A DNA stretch of 64,000 bases from Paraburkholderia atlantica (GTDB lineage Bacteria; Pseudomonadota; Gammaproteobacteria; Burkholderiales; Burkholderiaceae), in NCBI RefSeq assembly GCF_009362785.1, contig NZ_WHNQ01000001.1, positions 124,001 through 188,000 on the forward strand. Direction: 5' to 3'. Of this stretch, positions 1 through 8,914 are shown piece after piece. A program made the translations under genes and the position numbers. The notes under the pieces are model-generated. The model did not search any database. It saw only the letters and a program-made list of their open reading frames with translations, and had not been told where the DNA came from. Each line of letters begins with the position of its first letter. Positions within the stretch are counted from its first letter, which is position 1.

Positions 1-59
1 TGACCCATCTGGACGAAATCGACTCGACGACCCACACGGGCCTTTACGAACTCAAATGA
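1..59 (+). CDS. C-terminal end of an unidentified protein (partial)
   Basis: An open frame enters from the left edge and stops at TGA 57-59. The visible tail reads THLDEIDSTTHTGLYELK. It is too short to assign to a family. It runs in the same direction as the MFS gene 120 bp downstream, so the two could be co-transcribed. Real coding is plausible but cannot be proved from 18 codons. Confidence 0.45.
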   Translation, partial: THLDEIDSTTHTGLYELK

Positions 60-179
60 CGACGCGAGCGCGGCGCCGGCGTCCCGGCAGCGCCGGCGCC
101 GCGCCGAGCGATACGCCAGCAGCGGCCAGCGCGTAGCCGCGCACAGACGCGGCAACATCACCGACAAATCGAACAATCG

Positions 180-1598
180 ATGCACGCACCCTCCCCGCGC
201 ACGGATGGCCCGACGCCTTCCACTCCCCGCTTCGAAGGCAAGGAACTGGGCCTGCCGGTTCCACAACGCTACTGGGCGATGCTGGTCATCGCGCTGTCGC
301 TGACGCTCGCGGTGCTCGACAGCGCAATCGCCAACGTCGCGCTGCCGACGATCGCGCGCAACCTCAATGCGAGCGCCGCCGCGTCGATCTGGGTCGTCAA
401 CGCGTATCAGCTCGCGATCACGATCTCGCTGCTGCCAATGGCGTCGCTCGGCGACCGCATCGGCTACAGGCGCATTTATCTGTCGGGTCTGATCCTGTTC
501 ACGGTTGCGTCGCTCGGCTGCGCGCTGTCGAACTCGCTTGCGACGCTCGCGCTCGCGCGCGTGGTCCAAGGCTTCGGCGCGGCCGGCATCATGAGCGTGA
601 ACACCGCGCTCGTGCGCATGATCTATCCGCCGGCGCAGCTCGGGCGCGGCGTCTCGATCAATGCGATGGTGGTGGCGGTGTCGTCGGCGGTCGGGCCGAC
701 GGTCGCGTCAGGGGTGCTCGCGATCGCCACGTGGCCGTGGCTGTTCGCGATCAACGTGCCGATCGGGATCGCGGCGATCGTCGGCGGCTTCAAGGCGCTG
801 CCGATGAACCCCGGCCACGAATCGCCGTATGACTATCTGAGCGCGGTGATGAACGCGTTCGTGTTCGGCCTGCTGATTTTCGCGGTCGATGGCCTGGGCC
901 ACGGTCAGCGCTTGGGCTACGTGACGCTCGAAGCGCTCGGCGCACTGGTGGTCGGCTACTTCTTCGTGCGCCGGCAACTGACGCGGCCCGCCCCGCTGCT
1001 GCCGATCGACCTGCTGCGTATTCCGGTGTTCGCGCTGTCGATCGGCACGTCGGTCTGCTCGTTCTGCGCGCAGATGCTCGCGTTCGTGTCGCTGCCGTTC
1101 CTGCTGCAGGAAACGCTCGGCATGTCGCAGGTCGAAACCGGTCTTTTGATGACGCCGTGGCCCGCGATCATCATCATCGCCGCGCCGATCGCGGGCGTGC
1201 TGTCGGACAGGATATCGTCCGGCTGGCTCGGCGGCGTCGGGCTCGCCGCGATGACGGTCGGCCTGCTGCTGCTCGCGACGCTCGGACCTCACCCCGACGC
1301 GCTGCAGATTTCGTGGCGCATGGCGCTGTGCGGCGCGGGCTTCGGCATCTTCCAGTCGCCGAACAATCGCACGATACTGTCGTCCGCGCCGCGCGAACGC
1401 AGCGGCGGCGCGAGCGGCATGCTCGGCACCGCGCGCCTGACCGGGCAAACGCTCGGCGCGGCGCTGGTCGCACTGATCTTCGGTGTCGCGCCGCAAAGCG
1501 GGACGGTCGTCGCGCTGTATGTGGCCGCAGGGTTTGCGGCGGTCGCGGCGGTCGTCAGCACGATGCGGGTCATGCAGAAGGTGACGCAGCCGGCTTGA
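180..1598 (+). CDS. MFS transporter, DHA2 (EmrB/QacA-type) drug exporter
   Basis: A 472-residue polytopic membrane protein of the major facilitator superfamily, proton-driven drug:H+ antiporter-2 group. The first helix carries the DHA2 motif LDSAIANVALPTIA (about residues 46-59), the loop between helices 2 and 3 has motif A as GDRIGYRR (91-98), and the fourth-helix region has the RVVQGFGAAG motif. The length fits 14-helix DHA2 exporters. Family members expel dyes, quaternary amines or antibiotics across the inner membrane; the substrate cannot be read here. No membrane-fusion partner (EmrA) lies beside it, so it probably acts alone, like SmvA/QacA. The ATG at 180 has only a weak ribosome site. 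Transcription ends at the strong hairpin just downstream. Confidence 0.88.
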   Translation: MHAPSPRTDGPTPSTPRFEGKELGLPVPQRYWAMLVIALSLTLAVLDSAIANVALPTIARNLNASAAASIWVVNAYQLAITISLLPMASLGDRIGYRRIYLSGLILFTVASLGCALSNSLATLALARVVQGFGAAGIMSVNTALVRMIYPPAQLGRGVSINAMVVAVSSAVGPTVASGVLAIATWPWLFAINVPIGIAAIVGGFKALPMNPGHESPYDYLSAVMNAFVFGLLIFAVDGLGHGQRLGYVTLEALGALVVGYFFVRRQLTRPAPLLPIDLLRIPVFALSIGTSVCSFCAQMLAFVSLPFLLQETLGMSQVETGLLMTPWPAIIIIAAPIAGVLSDRISSGWLGGVGLAAMTVGLLLLATLGPHPDALQISWRMALCGAGFGIFQSPNNRTILSSAPRERSGGASGMLGTARLTGQTLGAALVALIFGVAPQSGTVVALYVAAGFAAVAAVVSTMRVMQKVTQPA

Positions 1599-1649
1599 GG
1601 GTTGTGGCGGGATTGTGGCCGTGCGACGTGCAACGCATCCACGAAAAAA

Positions 1650-1685
1650 GGGCGTGCATCGCACGACGCGATGCACGCCCGTTTT
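1650..1685. terminator. Bidirectional intrinsic terminator between MFS gene and otsA
   Basis: A perfect 13-bp stem, GGGCGTGCATCGC (1650-1662) pairing with 1668-1680, closes a 5-base loop. It is followed by GTTTT on the plus strand and preceded by six A residues (T residues on the minus strand). It sits between two convergent genes and can serve both. Confidence 0.85.
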
Positions 1686-1764
1686 GCTTCGATCTTCGTT
1701 GTCACTTCATTCACGACGTGACCGGCTCACGCGTCGCCCGCCCGCGCGGGCCGCGACTGTCCGC

Positions 1765-3192
1765 TCAGGACGATGCCGTCACGTCAGCGAGCTTTACCGC
1801 TTTGGCCGTCACCGAAGAAGCGGTCGCGACATGGCGCAGATCGTCGAGGAAGGTATCGCGCCAAACCGACAGATTGTTCTCGCGCATCGGCTCCATCATG
1901 TCCGCATGACGCGCCTGACGCTCCGCGAGCGGCATCGACAGCGCGCGTTCGAGCGCTTCGGCCATCTGCGACAGATCGAACGGATTGACGACGAGCGCGC
2001 CCGGCAGCTGCTCGGCCGCACCCGCGAATTGCGATAGCACGAGTACGCCCGGATCGGCCGGGTCCTGCGACGCGACGTACTCCTTGGCCACCAGATTCAT
2101 CCCGTCGCGCAGCGGCGTCACGTAGCCGACCTGCGACTGGCGGAATAGCGCCATCAGCAAATTGCGTTCGTACTTGCGGTTCAGATACTGGATCGGCGTC
2201 CAGTCGAGCTGCGCGAACCGGCCGTTGATGCGGCCAGCTTCGCCTTCGAGCGTTTGCCGGATGCGCTGATAGGTCTGCACGTCGGCGCGGGTCGGCGGCG
2301 CGATCTGCACCAGCGACACGCGGCCATGCCAGCCGGGCGCGTTCTGCAACAGCCGCTCGAATGCCTGGAAGCGTTCGACCAGCCCCTTCGAATAATCGAG
2401 CCGGTCGACGCTCATGATCAGCTTGCGCCCGCGCATGCCGTCGCGCAGGCTGCGCACCGCCTTACGGTCGGTGAACTGCTCGGCGGCTTTGGCGATCGCG
2501 TCGGGATAGATGCCGATCGGGTACGCGCCGACCTTCAGGAAGCGGTTGTACGCGTGCACCATGCCGTCTTCGCTCGACGTGCCGTGGTGCCCGCGCTCGA
2601 TATAGTCGACGAACGACTGGCGATCCGCCTCGGTTTGAAAACCGATCACGTCGTAGCTGCACATCGCCTTGACGATCTCCTCGTGCGGCGGAATCGTGCG
2701 CAGCACCTCGGGCACCGGAAACGGAATGTGCAGGAAGAAGCCGATCGGGTTCTTCACGCCGAGATCGCGCAGGTAACGCGCGAACGGCAGCAGATGGTAG
2801 TCGTGAACCCAGATGATGTCGCTGGGCTTGAGCAGTTCCTTCAACTGCTTCGCCAGCGTCGCGTTGACGCGCTGGTAGCCCGCGTAGTCCTCGCGGTCGT
2901 AGCGGGACAGGTCGTTGCGATAGTGAAAGGTCGGCCACAACGTGGTGTTCGAAAAACCGCGGTAGTACTCGTCGTAATCGCGCTTGGTGAGGCCCACCGT
3001 CGCGTAGGTGACGTTGCCCTGCTTCTCGATCACGGGCGCGGATGGCTCGCTGACCGTTTCGCCGCTCCAGCCGAACCAGACGCCGCCGGTTTCCTTCAGT
3101 GCGTCCAGCACGCCGATCGCGAGCCCGCCCGCTGCCGGACGCGCTTCCTGAATCGGTGCGACACGATTCGATACCACGATCAATCTGCTCAT
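1765..3192 (-). CDS. otsA: Alpha,alpha-trehalose-phosphate synthase (UDP-forming)
   Basis: A GT20-family glucosyltransferase of 475 residues that makes trehalose 6-phosphate from UDP-glucose and glucose 6-phosphate, the first step of the OtsA/OtsB osmoprotectant pathway in the cytoplasm. Visible family motifs are SNRVAP near the N terminus, GVWFGWSGE, WPTFHYR, the VHDYHLLP segment, FFLHIPFP, DRLDYSKGL and DGMNLVAKEY. I chose the ATG at 3192, where the protein begins MSRLIVVSNR and a GGAG site lies five bases upstream; the frame is open 44 codons further but that stretch does not match the family. No otsB phosphatase is in the window. The upstream region (3230-3360) is AT-rich compared with its surroundings and probably holds the promoter. 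Confidence 0.95.
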   Translation of the reverse strand: MSRLIVVSNRVAPIQEARPAAGGLAIGVLDALKETGGVWFGWSGETVSEPSAPVIEKQGNVTYATVGLTKRDYDEYYRGFSNTTLWPTFHYRNDLSRYDREDYAGYQRVNATLAKQLKELLKPSDIIWVHDYHLLPFARYLRDLGVKNPIGFFLHIPFPVPEVLRTIPPHEEIVKAMCSYDVIGFQTEADRQSFVDYIERGHHGTSSEDGMVHAYNRFLKVGAYPIGIYPDAIAKAAEQFTDRKAVRSLRDGMRGRKLIMSVDRLDYSKGLVERFQAFERLLQNAPGWHGRVSLVQIAPPTRADVQTYQRIRQTLEGEAGRINGRFAQLDWTPIQYLNRKYERNLLMALFRQSQVGYVTPLRDGMNLVAKEYVASQDPADPGVLVLSQFAGAAEQLPGALVVNPFDLSQMAEALERALSMPLAERQARHADMMEPMRENNLSVWRDTFLDDLRHVATASSVTAKAVKLADVTASS

Positions 3193-3424
3193 TAGTGCTC
3201 CATTGTTTCGTTGTATGCGGAATTGCGCCAAAACGGTGCATGCAAGCAGCGTGCCGATATTTGAGATATCGGAAATAAAGTTGTATGAAAATGTGACAAA
3301 CGAGCGAATCCCCGCAATCACCACGAATTGCGAAGAAAATTTTTCTGTTAAATCGGACGATAGCGACGGTCTTTCTTACCGGCATCGCTGCCGCTGGAAC
3401 ACCCCGCGCCGTTACTGCGCTGCG

Positions 3425-3637
3425 TCAGGCGTCCTGCTCCGAGCCCAGATCGCGCTGGTATTCGAGGCCTTCCTGACGCACCCCGCCCTGGTTGTGCTCG
3501 CCGTCCGGCGGCGTATGCGGGGCGATCCGGTTCTGCGCCGCCGGGTCCGGCGACTCCGCCGGCTCAGTCTTGACATCGGCCGGCCGTGGCCCGCGCTTGG
3601 AATGGCGCGCGGAACGACGCAATGCGGGGTGTCTCAT
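3425..3637 (-). CDS. Small hydrophilic hypothetical protein
   Basis: A 70-residue protein beginning MRHPALRRSARHSKRG, basic at the N terminus and rich in Glu, Gln, Pro and Asp afterwards. It has no membrane segment. The ATG at 3637 is preceded at a good distance by GGAGG, which argues for real translation; a longer frame to 3676 would place that ribosome site inside the gene. I do not recognise the family. It stands alone between otsA (same strand) and the proline-rich small protein. Confidence 0.55.
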   Translation of the reverse strand: MRHPALRRSARHSKRGPRPADVKTEPAESPDPAAQNRIAPHTPPDGEHNQGGVRQEGLEYQRDLGSEQDA

Positions 3638-3836
3638 GATCGTGCCTCCGGGGAAGCCTGCCGCTTGTTGCGGCATCCCTACAGTCTAGGGGGCGAAACC
3701 GTAAATTGCCGGTAAAAGATGCGCCGGCTTTGTAACAAGTACAGCAATGCACTGCACCGAAGCGGGGCAACGGTCCGCTGCAGCGCGGGTTTGGTTGCGT
3801 CCGGTGCGCGATAGTAGGTCAGCGTCGAGGATCGCA

Positions 3837-4094
3837 TCAGCATTGCAGCGGACGCTCTCGTCGGTCGGCGGCTTGGGGCGTCTGCGTTGGCTGCGGCGGC
3901 GGATCGCCGATCGGCGGCGTGACCGGTTCCACGGGCTCGATCGGATCGGGTGTCGGGCCGGGGATCGTGTCGGGTTCGGCCGGGTCCGGCGGCGCGGCGG
4001 GAGGCTCGACCGGTTCGGGCCGGTGGGCGTGCAACGGCCCGGACGGCGGGGAAACGGCAGCGTGATGCGGCAGGTGCGGCGGCAGGTGCGGCAT
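3837..4094 (-). CDS. Proline-rich small protein
   Basis: An 85-residue protein that is about one-third proline, with a run of PEPVEPP, DPAEPD and TPDPIEP-like segments and a histidine-rich start (MPHLPPHLPHH). The start at 4094 has GAGG seven bases upstream. There is no signal peptide or membrane segment. It ends in RPLQC with a single Cys. It lies 119 bp downstream of the response-regulator gene on the same strand. Low-complexity Pro/Glu proteins are common in Burkholderiales genomes and their function is not known to me. Biased composition can mimic coding, so confidence is moderate. Confidence 0.5.
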   Translation of the reverse strand: MPHLPPHLPHHAAVSPPSGPLHAHRPEPVEPPAAPPDPAEPDTIPGPTPDPIEPVEPVTPPIGDPPPQPTQTPQAADRRERPLQC

Positions 4095-4151
4095 GTCGGT
4101 GACCTCGTTTTGCGTTCCACCGGAGCGCAGCAAGGCCTGTGCCGTCAGGGT

Positions 4152-4174
4152 GCCCGCCCGGAGCCCGGGCGGGC
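4152..4174. other. GC-rich hairpin downstream of the sigma-54 response regulator
   Basis: A 10-bp perfect stem, GCCCGCCCGG (4152-4161) with 4165-4174, and a 3-base loop. It has no T tract on either strand, so it is not a standard intrinsic terminator. It could stabilise an RNA end. Confidence 0.35.
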
Positions 4175-4213
4175 GATTGCCGATGATGCAGACGACGTGT
4201 GAACGAGTGCGGA

Positions 4214-5614
4214 TCAGGCGTCGGCGCCGCCGAGCGCGCGTGATTCGTCGGAGGGATCGCCGTCCTCGCGCGCATCGTTGCCGTACTCGACGAGCCGGTT
4301 GTACAGCGTCTTCAGGCTGATGCCGAGAATTTCCGCGGCGCGCGTCTTCACGCCGCCGCATTGCTCGAGCGTCGCCAGAATCAGCTGACGGTCGGCTTCC
4401 GCGAGCGAGGTGCCGAACGGGATCGTGATCGCGGTGCCGGTCGCGGGCTTCGATAGCGTGATCTGCAACGGCACGGTCGCGGTGGTATCCGAATCCGCGC
4501 TCGACATGATGTGCGCGCGCTGCACGTAGTTCTTCAGCTCGCGCACATTGCCCGGCCACGGATACGACAGCAGCATCTCCTTCACCGCGACCGGGAAATG
4601 CTTCTTCGTGCCGTGACGCTCGTTGAGCTCATCGAGGAACGATTGCGCGAGCAGTTCGACGTCCTTGCCGCGATCGCGCAGCGGCGGCAGGCTGATCGGA
4701 AACACGTTCAGCCGATGGTAAAGGTCGAGCCGCAGCTTGCCTTCGAGCACCGCCTGCTCGGGATCGCGATTGGTGGCCGCGATCAGGCGCACATCGGTTT
4801 CGATTTCCTTGGTCGTGCCGACACGCATGAACATGCCGGTCTCGAGCACGCGCAGCAACTTCACCTGCAGCTCGATCGGCATCTCGGTGATTTCGTCGAG
4901 GAACAGTGTGCCGCCGTTCGCGCGCTCGAAATAGCCCTTGTGCTGCCGATCCGCGCCGGTGAACGAACCGCGCTCGTGGCCGAACATTTCCGACTCGATC
5001 AGATTCGGCGAAATCGCGCCACAGTTGACCGCGAGGAACGCGTGCTTGCGACGCAGGCTCAGCTCGTGCAGCGTCTGCGCGGCGACTTCCTTGCCGGTGC
5101 CCGATTCGCCGACCAGCATCACCGAGGCCGCCGTCGGCGCGACGCGGCTGATCTGATCGTAGACCTCCTGCATCGCCGGCGAATTGCCGAGCATCAGACC
5201 GAAGCGGCCCATGCGGCGCAACTCGCCGCGCAGCGTGCCGATTTCGGCTTTCAGGTCGCCGGGGCGCGGCAGGCGTGACAGGATCGCCTTCACACGCTGC
5301 ATGTTGATCGGTTTCACGAGGTAGTCGGCCGCGCCCATTTTCAGGGCGCTGACCGCCGACTCGACCGTCGCGTGACCCGTGATCACGATCACCTCGACGC
5401 CGGAGCGCGGATCGAGATCTTCGAACAGATCGACCCCGCTGCCATCGGGCAGCTTCAGGTCGGTGAATACGACGTCCGGCATCTGCCGGATCAGTTGAAT
5501 ACGCGCTTCGCGCAGATCGCCCGCGGTGGCGGTGGTCAGCCCGTCTTCCCCGATGATGGCGGAAAGCGCCTCGCGGGTACCTGCGTCGTCATCGACAATC
5601 AGTACATGTGGCAT
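4214..5614 (-). CDS. Sigma-54-dependent response regulator (NtrC family)
   Basis: A 466-residue regulator with three parts. The receiver domain (1-115) has DDD at 8-10, the phospho-acceptor Asp52 in FTDLKLPDG, and the Thr and Lys of ITGHAT and LVKP. The AAA+ domain (about 140-370) has Walker A GESGTGKE (169-176), the sigma-54 contact loop as GSFTGA (216-221) in place of GAFTGA, and Walker B GTLFLDE. A Fis-type helix-turn-helix ends the protein (AEILGISLKTLYNRL). It should activate sigma-54 promoters when phosphorylated. No histidine kinase is adjacent, so the partner is elsewhere. It resembles the receiver-less activator at 6932 closely enough to suggest a shared ancestor. Confidence 0.92.
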   Translation of the reverse strand: MPHVLIVDDDAGTREALSAIIGEDGLTTATAGDLREARIQLIRQMPDVVFTDLKLPDGSGVDLFEDLDPRSGVEVIVITGHATVESAVSALKMGAADYLVKPINMQRVKAILSRLPRPGDLKAEIGTLRGELRRMGRFGLMLGNSPAMQEVYDQISRVAPTAASVMLVGESGTGKEVAAQTLHELSLRRKHAFLAVNCGAISPNLIESEMFGHERGSFTGADRQHKGYFERANGGTLFLDEITEMPIELQVKLLRVLETGMFMRVGTTKEIETDVRLIAATNRDPEQAVLEGKLRLDLYHRLNVFPISLPPLRDRGKDVELLAQSFLDELNERHGTKKHFPVAVKEMLLSYPWPGNVRELKNYVQRAHIMSSADSDTTATVPLQITLSKPATGTAITIPFGTSLAEADRQLILATLEQCGGVKTRAAEILGISLKTLYNRLVEYGNDAREDGDPSDESRALGGADA

Positions 5615-5901
5615 CGCGTTTGGAAAGCCTGCAAGCGTGGGTCAGAAAATATGCGGAACATCCCCATGGGCATGCCGCTGGGTCGGGTCGGCTGCATGGC
5701 GCGGATTCGACGTGAGTCCCGCTCCGCCGACCATTTGATGAAAAATTGCAACAATAGTGGCGACATTCCAGCCGACTACTGCATCATTGTTGTCTATTTG
5801 CCTATTATACGGGTTTATCGAATCCATTTAACAATCCCTTCCAGGCGCCGACCGCCGGTCTGGCTGCACCGCTGCCCTCCCTCGGATTCGAGCGCCGCGC
5901 G

Positions 5902-6153
5902 TTAGCCACGCGGAAATGGCCATGCGCGGTGTTCGCCGGCAACCTGCCCTGAGCCGTTGGTGCTTTGAGAGGCGGGCGCTAGCTCGCTCGACAAAGTTGC
6001 CGGCGCCGCCACCGCGCCGCCCTCGTTTTCCCAGCGGCTCAACTCGCGGGCCGGGGAAATCTGGCCCGTGCGTTTGTGTTGCACGTAGCGAACCGCGAGA
6101 AAGCCGCCGAGTGCCATCAATGCGCTAAAAAAACCAATCGTGGGACGTGTCAT
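5902..6153 (-). CDS. Small single-pass membrane protein
   Basis: An 83-residue protein with one N-terminal hydrophobic segment (TIGFFSALMALGGFLAVRYV, about residues 4-23) and then a polar tail. Two ATGs lie in tandem at 6156 and 6153; the AAGGAG ribosome site is three bases from the first and six from the second, so I prefer 6153. It lies between the two sigma-54 activators and 100 bp downstream of the DUF883 gene on the same strand, so the two small membrane proteins may form one unit. No known family recognised. Confidence 0.6.
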   Translation of the reverse strand: MTRPTIGFFSALMALGGFLAVRYVQHKRTGQISPARELSRWENEGGAVAAPATLSSELAPASQSTNGSGQVAGEHRAWPFPRG

Positions 6154-6253
6154 CATGAACTCCTTGGATCGTGATGCGGATGAGTGCAGGTCGTGCCAGA
6201 CGTGCGCCGCGCCTTTCAGCGAGCCGATGCGAGCGTCGCTCGCCGCGCCGCCT

Positions 6254-6571
6254 CTAACGTGCGACCAGCACGCCCAGCAGAAAACCGGTGCCCGCCGCGA
6301 GCGCGAGCGCGCGCCACGGGTTAGTGCGCACATAGTGCTCGGTGCTGACCGCCGCCTCGCGATACCGGCGATGCACGTTGCGTTGCGCATCGCCGAGCGC
6401 CGATTGCAGCGTTTCCACATGCGTGCCGAGCCGGTCGCGCAAGGCGTCCACGCCTTCGCCCGGCACGTTGGCGGCGAGCCGCAGCATTTCCTCCGAGTCC
6501 CTCAGCAGCACCCGGAGATCCTCGACGATCTTCTGTCCGCCGAGTGCAAGTTGTTGCGTGGTGTCGGTCAT
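6254..6571 (-). CDS. DUF883 (ElaB/YqjD-like) inner-membrane protein
   Basis: A 105-residue protein with the DUF883 layout: an amphipathic helical body (VEDLRVLLRDSEEMLRLAAN and onward) and a C-terminal hydrophobic helix ending in the typical RTNPWRALALAAGTGFLLG segment. Escherichia coli ElaB and YqjD are tail-anchored inner-membrane proteins that bind ribosomes in stationary phase; transferring that role to this protein is inference. GAGGAG lies six bases before the ATG at 6571. It is divergent from the receiver-less sigma-54 activator. Confidence 0.85.
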   Translation of the reverse strand: MTDTTQQLALGGQKIVEDLRVLLRDSEEMLRLAANVPGEGVDALRDRLGTHVETLQSALGDAQRNVHRRYREAAVSTEHYVRTNPWRALALAAGTGFLLGVLVAR

Positions 6572-6931
6572 CGTTCACTCCTCGTCTGATTCGGCGTTCC
6601 TGGCCGCGCGATGCGGGTTGCCGGGTTGCCGCCCTGCGCTCGCCAGCGCCGCCGCGACGTAGCCGTCAAAAGCTCGCACGACTCGGTCAAACGGTCAATG
6701 ATGCAATGCATGTGCCCGGTATATTTACCGCTTCAGCGCGATGAAAAAGGCCAATTTCGAGCACTTTCGACCGATTGCGCGCATGGCTACCGCAGCGGCT
6801 GCCAGTTCGATTGCCGGAATCCGTGTCGAAGTGGTTAAATCGTCTTTTATGAGATAGTGGCTGTACGGTCTATCGCATTCAAGGCCTGCGCGCCGCATTA
6901 CGAACTTCATTTGCACAGGACTCCCCCTTTT
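6572..6931. other. Intergenic region between divergent DUF883 and sigma-54 activator genes
   Basis: Non-coding 360 bp that must carry both divergent promoters. Relatively AT-rich pieces lie around 6715-6760 and 6835-6860. I found no clear -24/-12 element or terminator in it. Confidence 0.4.
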
Positions 6932-7990
6932 ATGGCGTCAATCGATCTGGACTCGCCCACCGTGTCCGCCGGCGGCAATGCTTCGCCACAATCGAAGCAG
7001 CGCGTCGGGGATGCCGTCGCGGGACTGAAATCGTACGGGCTGCTGTACGGCTCGTCGCCGGTGATGCTCGATCTGTACGAGCAGATCGAACGCGTCGCCG
7101 ATACCGACGCGACCGCGCTGATCATCGGCGAATCGGGCACCGGCAAGGAGCTGATCGCCCGCACCATCCACGAGCGCAGCGGCCGCAAGGACGGCGCGTT
7201 CGTCGCCGTGAACTGCGGCGCGATTCCCGATGAGCTGATCGAAGCCGAACTGTTCGGCCACGAAAAGGGCAGCTTCACCGGCGCGGTCCAGGGCCGCATC
7301 GGCTACTTCGAACATGCGAACGGCGGCACGCTGTTTCTCGACGAAATCACCGAAATGGCGCCGGTGCGCCAGGTCAAGCTGCTGCGCGCGCTCGAAACCG
7401 GCACGTTCTATCGGGTCGGCGGCAACGAGCTGATCAGCGGCAACGTGCGCGTGATCGCCGCGACCAATCGCGATCCCGCGGTGGCCGTCAAGGAAAACGG
7501 CTTGCGCGAGGATCTGATGTACCGGCTCGCGGTGTTTCCGCTGCGCGCGCCCCCGCTGCGCGAGCGCGAAAACGATCGCGAACTGCTCGCGCAATACTTC
7601 CTCGCGCAATTGAACCAGCAGGAAGCCACCAACAAGAGCTTCAGCAAACGCTCGATCGAAACGCTGCGGTCATGGTCGTGGCCGGGCAACGTGCGCGAGT
7701 TGAAGAACGCCGTGTATCGCGCGTTCATTCTCGCGGAGAAGACCGTCGAGTTGCCGCATCCGCATCTTGCGTCGCGAGTCAAGAAAGCGGTCACGCAAGG
7801 CGACGCGATGAGCGTGTGGATCGGCACGCCGCTCGCCGACGCGCAAAAGCAGATTATTCTCGGCACCCTCAAGTACTGCGGCGGCGACAAGCGGCGCGCG
7901 GCCAAAGCGCTCGGCGTGAGCCTCAAGACGCTGTACAACCGGCTGAGCGCGTACGGCGACGAAAGCGGCGAAGACGAATCCGACTCATAG
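6932..7990 (+). CDS. Sigma-54 activator lacking a receiver or sensor domain
   Basis: A 352-residue enhancer-binding protein made only of the AAA+ core and a Fis-type DNA-binding domain, as in PspF. Walker A GESGTGKE is at about 66-73, the sigma-54 contact loop is GSFTGA (113-118), Walker B is GTLFLDE, and the end carries AKALGVSLKTLYNRL. The 40-residue N-terminal leader has no recognisable sensor. The ATG at 6932 (MASIDLDS) is preceded by AGGA about eleven bases away; the frame stays open to 6857 but that part looks non-coding. Without a receiver it is likely controlled by a partner protein or by expression. It is paralogous to the regulator at 4214-5614. Confidence 0.88.
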   Translation: MASIDLDSPTVSAGGNASPQSKQRVGDAVAGLKSYGLLYGSSPVMLDLYEQIERVADTDATALIIGESGTGKELIARTIHERSGRKDGAFVAVNCGAIPDELIEAELFGHEKGSFTGAVQGRIGYFEHANGGTLFLDEITEMAPVRQVKLLRALETGTFYRVGGNELISGNVRVIAATNRDPAVAVKENGLREDLMYRLAVFPLRAPPLRERENDRELLAQYFLAQLNQQEATNKSFSKRSIETLRSWSWPGNVRELKNAVYRAFILAEKTVELPHPHLASRVKKAVTQGDAMSVWIGTPLADAQKQIILGTLKYCGGDKRRAAKALGVSLKTLYNRLSAYGDESGEDESDS

Positions 7991-8335
7991 GCACGCTGCA
8001 ACGTAGGCCGTTCGCCGATGGCGGCGGCCCGCTGTTGCGCTTTTCGTCGTGATCCTTTCGCCGCGCGTTTTCGCGGCACCGAATTCACCCCGCCAGCTCT
8101 CACATCGTCAGCGAATCTGCCTGGCGTCCCGAACACCTGGCAGAGCCAGGCAAGGCAAGCCCTCCCGCCCTTGCAACAGAAAACATCGCGGCGCACGGTG
8201 TTTTGCAATTGCTTGCATTTTTTCGCTGCCAATTACAAAACGCATCCTGCACAATGCGGCAGCGTAGTAAACGACGTGTCCTTCGTTACACGCAACGCGT
8301 GAACGCAGACACCTGTACGGGCAGGGACGGGAGAA
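7991..8335. other. Intergenic region upstream of the lipoprotein pair
   Basis: 345 bp without a convincing gene. It contains a small CCTGGC-AGA-GCCAGG hairpin (8136-8150) and a relatively AT-rich stretch (8200-8280) likely to hold the promoter for the lipoprotein pair. Confidence 0.35.
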
Positions 8336-8914
8336 ATGCAAAAGAACATGGTGTGGGCCGACAACGCGAAGTCCGTTGTCGCAGGCAAACGCCCCCACGT
8401 AACAGCGCTGCTTGCGCTGGCGCTGGCGGTGTCGTCGGCATTGAGCGGCTGTAGTTCGTTGTACTCGGAAGGCGCAGTCGCGGGCGCCGGCATCGCGGGT
8501 GCCGCGGTCGCGGGCAAGGTCACCAGCAACGCGGCGGTCGCGACCGGTATCGGTCTTGGCGCGGTCGCCGCGGCGCGCGCCGGCGTGCAGTATTCGGAGC
8601 GCGTGGTCCACACGAATACGCAGAACAGCATCGCGCAAGCGGCCGGTCCGCTCGAGGTCGGCGCGGTCGCCCCCTGGAGCATCACCCACTCTTTCCCGAT
8701 CGAAGACGACGAACACGGCCGCGTGACCGTCAGCCGCCTGATCAGCACCGGTGCGCTCGATTGCAAGGAAATCGTCTTTTCCGTCGATCAGAACGCAACC
8801 CCCGACAAGCCCGCGAACAGCGCGTTCTATATCGCATCGGTCTGCCGCGACGGTAAGGACTGGCGTTGGGCATCGGCCGAACCCGCCACCGAGCGCTGGG
8901 GTGCGCTGCAATGA
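8336..8914 (+). CDS. Putative lipoprotein, first of a paralogous pair
   Basis: A 192-residue protein with a lipoprotein signal: a basic start, the hydrophobic run LLALALAVSSA, then a lipobox LSGC. After the Cys comes a Gly/Ala-rich stretch (GAVAGAGIAGAAVAGK) that resembles a glycine-zipper membrane segment, then a C-terminal domain with two Cys (DCKE and VCRD) that could form a disulphide. The C-terminal half matches the next gene closely (PWSITHSFPIE against PWSVKHTLPIE; the ends WASAEPATERWGALQ and WATAEPAVARWGNLQ). I do not recognise a named family. The stop overlaps the next start as ATGA, so the two are translationally coupled. Confidence 0.75.
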   Translation: MQKNMVWADNAKSVVAGKRPHVTALLALALAVSSALSGCSSLYSEGAVAGAGIAGAAVAGKVTSNAAVATGIGLGAVAAARAGVQYSERVVHTNTQNSIAQAAGPLEVGAVAPWSITHSFPIEDDEHGRVTVSRLISTGALDCKEIVFSVDQNATPDKPANSAFYIASVCRDGKDWRWASAEPATERWGALQ

